Assembly: GCA_031279875.1 (NCBI GenBank)
Contig: JAITHS010000210.1
Span: 1-7,212, forward strand
DNA: 7,212 bases
Direction: 5' to 3'
DNA from: Tannerella sp.
Lineage (GTDB): Bacteria > Bacteroidota > Bacteroidia > Bacteroidales > Tannerellaceae
In this document: positions 6,241 through 7,212 of the stretch, piece after piece
Position numbering within the stretch: position 1 is the first letter of the stretch
How the letters are laid out: the number at the start of each line of letters is the position of its first letter
The notes under the pieces: model-generated
What the model saw: only the letters and a program-made list of their open reading frames with translations
What the model was told of the DNA's origin: nothing
Databases searched by the model: none
Position numbers and translations under genes: made by a program

Positions 6241-6272
6241 CAAATAATCAAATCTTCAAATTTTCAAATAAT
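6241..6272 (+). repeat. Four CAAATnnT octamers in the leader of the ABC ATPase gene
   Basis: CAAATAAT, CAAATCTT, CAAATTTT and CAAATAAT follow directly on the heptamer array and end three bases before the ATG at 6276. The first five bases and the last base are constant; positions 6-7 vary. The tract is unstructured and A/T-rich, which could help ribosome access in a phylum that rarely uses Shine-Dalgarno pairing. No promoter box is seen within it. Confidence 0.88.
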
Positions 6273-6275
6273 ATT

Positions 6276-6998
6276 ATGTTACAAATCAACAATTTACAAA
6301 AGCGTTTTGGGGAGAAGGTCGCACTTGACATCCCCGAATTTACAATCGAAAAAGGCACTCTTCTTGGTCTGGTAGGCAACAACGGCGCGGGCAAAACGAC
6401 CCTATTCCGCCTGATCCTCGACTTGCTGAAAGCCGACAGCGGCAACATCACAAGCAACGGCATCGACGTTAGCGTTTCCGAAGAATGGAAACGCTATACC
6501 GCCGCGTTCATTGACAACCGTTTCCTCATTGAGTTCTTAACGCCCGAAGAATATTTCAACTTCATCGGCGAGACTTACGGACTTGACAAAGCAACTGTTA
6601 CCGAGCGTCTTAAGCCTTTTGCGCGCTTCGCCAACAATGAGATTTTCGGCGAAAAAAAGTATATCCGTAACTTCTCGGCAGGCAACAAGCAGAAAATCGG
6701 CATCATGTCGGCTATGCTTGTACAATCGGAACTGCTCATCCTCGACGAGCCGTTTAACTTTCTTGACCCGTCGTCGCAGATAGAAATACGAGACATGCTA
6801 CAAAAAACAAATGCCGAAAGAGGCACAACTATCCTCATCTCAAGCCATAATCTCAACTATACGACAGATATATCAACGCGACTTGTCCTTCTCGAAAAAG
6901 GTTTCATCAAAAAAGATATGCCTAACACAGCCGAGGCTATCGCCGAACTCAACACTTACTTCGTAGAGCAAGCAAACAGCGAAATAATAAACGACTGA
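6276..6998 (+). CDS. ABC transporter ATP-binding protein
   Basis: This 240-aa protein is a single nucleotide-binding domain that should power the permease encoded upstream. The Walker A motif is GNNGAGKT (34-41), the signature is FSAGN (133-137, a variant of LSGGQ), Walker B is LLILDEP with D157 and catalytic E158, the D-loop is FLDP (162-165), and the switch histidine is H191 in SSHNL. The Q-loop position appears to carry Asp (D80 in AAFIDNRF) instead of the usual Gln. The length, with a short C-terminal extension, resembles the CcmA-like group of exporter ATPases. The 71-nt gap before it is entirely repeat sequence, and only 2 nt separate it from the next gene, so it is probably co-transcribed with both neighbours. 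Substrate unknown. Confidence 0.95.
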   Translation: MLQINNLQKRFGEKVALDIPEFTIEKGTLLGLVGNNGAGKTTLFRLILDLLKADSGNITSNGIDVSVSEEWKRYTAAFIDNRFLIEFLTPEEYFNFIGETYGLDKATVTERLKPFARFANNEIFGEKKYIRNFSAGNKQKIGIMSAMLVQSELLILDEPFNFLDPSSQIEIRDMLQKTNAERGTTILISSHNLNYTTDISTRLVLLEKGFIKKDMPNTAEAIAELNTYFVEQANSEIIND

Positions 6999-7000
6999 TT

Positions 7001-7212
7001 ATGAAAAGAAAAGCATTCAAAATGTACCTTAAAACCGGTTGCGAAGACGAATACGAGCGCCGTCATGCCGCTCTTTGGCCGGAACTTAGCAAACTGCTGC
7101 ACGACAGCGGCGTTTACGATTATTCTATCTATTGGGACAGGGATACAAACATACTCTTCGCCACTCAAAAAACGAGTGGCGAAGAGTCGTCTCAAGACTT
7201 GGGTTCAAACCC
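7001..7212 (+). CDS. rhaM: L-rhamnose mutarotase, C-terminus cut by window edge
   Basis: Seventy complete codons from ATG 7001 are open to the window edge; the family is about 104 aa long, so roughly a third is missing. RhaM interconverts the alpha and beta anomers of L-rhamnose so the sugar can enter the isomerase pathway. The start [11 protein letters not shown], the block [13 protein letters not shown] and [16 protein letters not shown] are typical. Y18 and H22, the active-site residues of the E. coli enzyme, are both present at the same numbers. It begins 2 nt after the ABC ATPase stop, which implies co-transcription. No other rhamnose gene is visible, so a sugar-utilisation operon cannot be claimed from this window. 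The coding sequence contains a perfect 14-bp hairpin at 7153-7187. Confidence 0.93.
   Translation, partial: MKRKAFKMYLKTGCEDEYERRHAALWPELSKLLHDSGVYDYSIYWDRDTNILFATQKTSGEESSQDLGSN
7153..7187 (+). repeat. Perfect 14-bp hairpin inside the rhamnose mutarotase gene
   Basis: The arms ACTCTTCGCCACTC (7153-7166) and GAGTGGCGAAGAGT (7174-7187) are perfectly complementary around the 7-nt loop AAAAAAC. There is no T-run after it, so it is not a standard intrinsic terminator. The hairpin is fully in frame and encodes the stretch around [12 protein letters not shown], which is normal-looking for the family. Confidence 0.9.

Noticed and set aside
6194..6272. Possible CRISPR-like array
   Set aside because: The units are 7-8 nt and contiguous with no unique spacers; no cas gene is present. 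It is a simple tandem repeat.
7153..7200. Intrinsic terminator
   Set aside because: The hairpin is strong, but no T-run follows and the rhaM reading frame continues through it.
7200..7212. tRNA T-arm-like sequence GGGTTCAAACCC at the window edge
   Set aside because: It is in frame within rhaM (encoding GSNP), and no other tRNA arm or acceptor stem is visible upstream.

Overview
The window looks like a chromosomal segment of a Bacteroidetes bacterium, most likely Bacteroidales. Three things point there: two copies of the Bacteroidetes-type -7 promoter box (TACCTTTGC, matching TAnnTTTG); A/T-rich leaders without clear Shine-Dalgarno sequences; and gene content typical of that phylum (a DUF5687-type ABC permease, a LpxL-like acyltransferase next to an O-methyltransferase, and a DUF2975/YozG-like pair). 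No transposase, integrase, phage gene, CRISPR array, rRNA or tRNA is visible.

Layout. Positions 1-1587 are on the minus strand: a LpxL/HtrB-like acyltransferase (1587 to 664) is followed by, and overlaps by 17 bp, a SAM-dependent methyltransferase (680 to beyond position 1, cut by the window edge). This pairing resembles the start of a Bacteroidetes aryl-polyene/flexirubin-type pigment cluster, but the diagnostic genes would lie outside the window. Positions 1588-1938 are a divergent intergenic region with one promoter facing each way, a heptamer array, a large foldback repeat with 33-nt arms, and a second palindrome. From 1939 to the right edge everything is on the plus strand with short gaps (5, 34, 39, 71 and 2 nt): a DUF2975 membrane protein, a small Cro/CI-type regulator, signal peptide peptidase SppA, a polytopic DUF5687-like permease, its ABC ATPase, and the first 70 codons of an L-rhamnose mutarotase.

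How the genes may work together. DUF2975 and the small HTH protein form a recurrent membrane-protein/regulator pair and probably share one promoter. SppA degrades membrane-embedded peptides such as cleaved signal peptides. The permease and ATPase should form one ABC transporter of unknown substrate. Whether all six genes form one operon is an inference from spacing and from the lack of an obvious internal promoter or terminator.

The main non-coding signal is repeat structure. Nearly every intergenic gap carries a short tandem array of 7 or 8 bp period, each with a different sequence. Two heptamer arrays flank the permease gene in inverted orientation, and each contains the stop codon of the gene before it. 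A foldback in the divergent spacer also carries heptamer repeats in both arms. A perfect 14-bp hairpin lies inside the rhamnose mutarotase coding sequence. I see no clearly new multigene system; these repeats are the part most worth following up.
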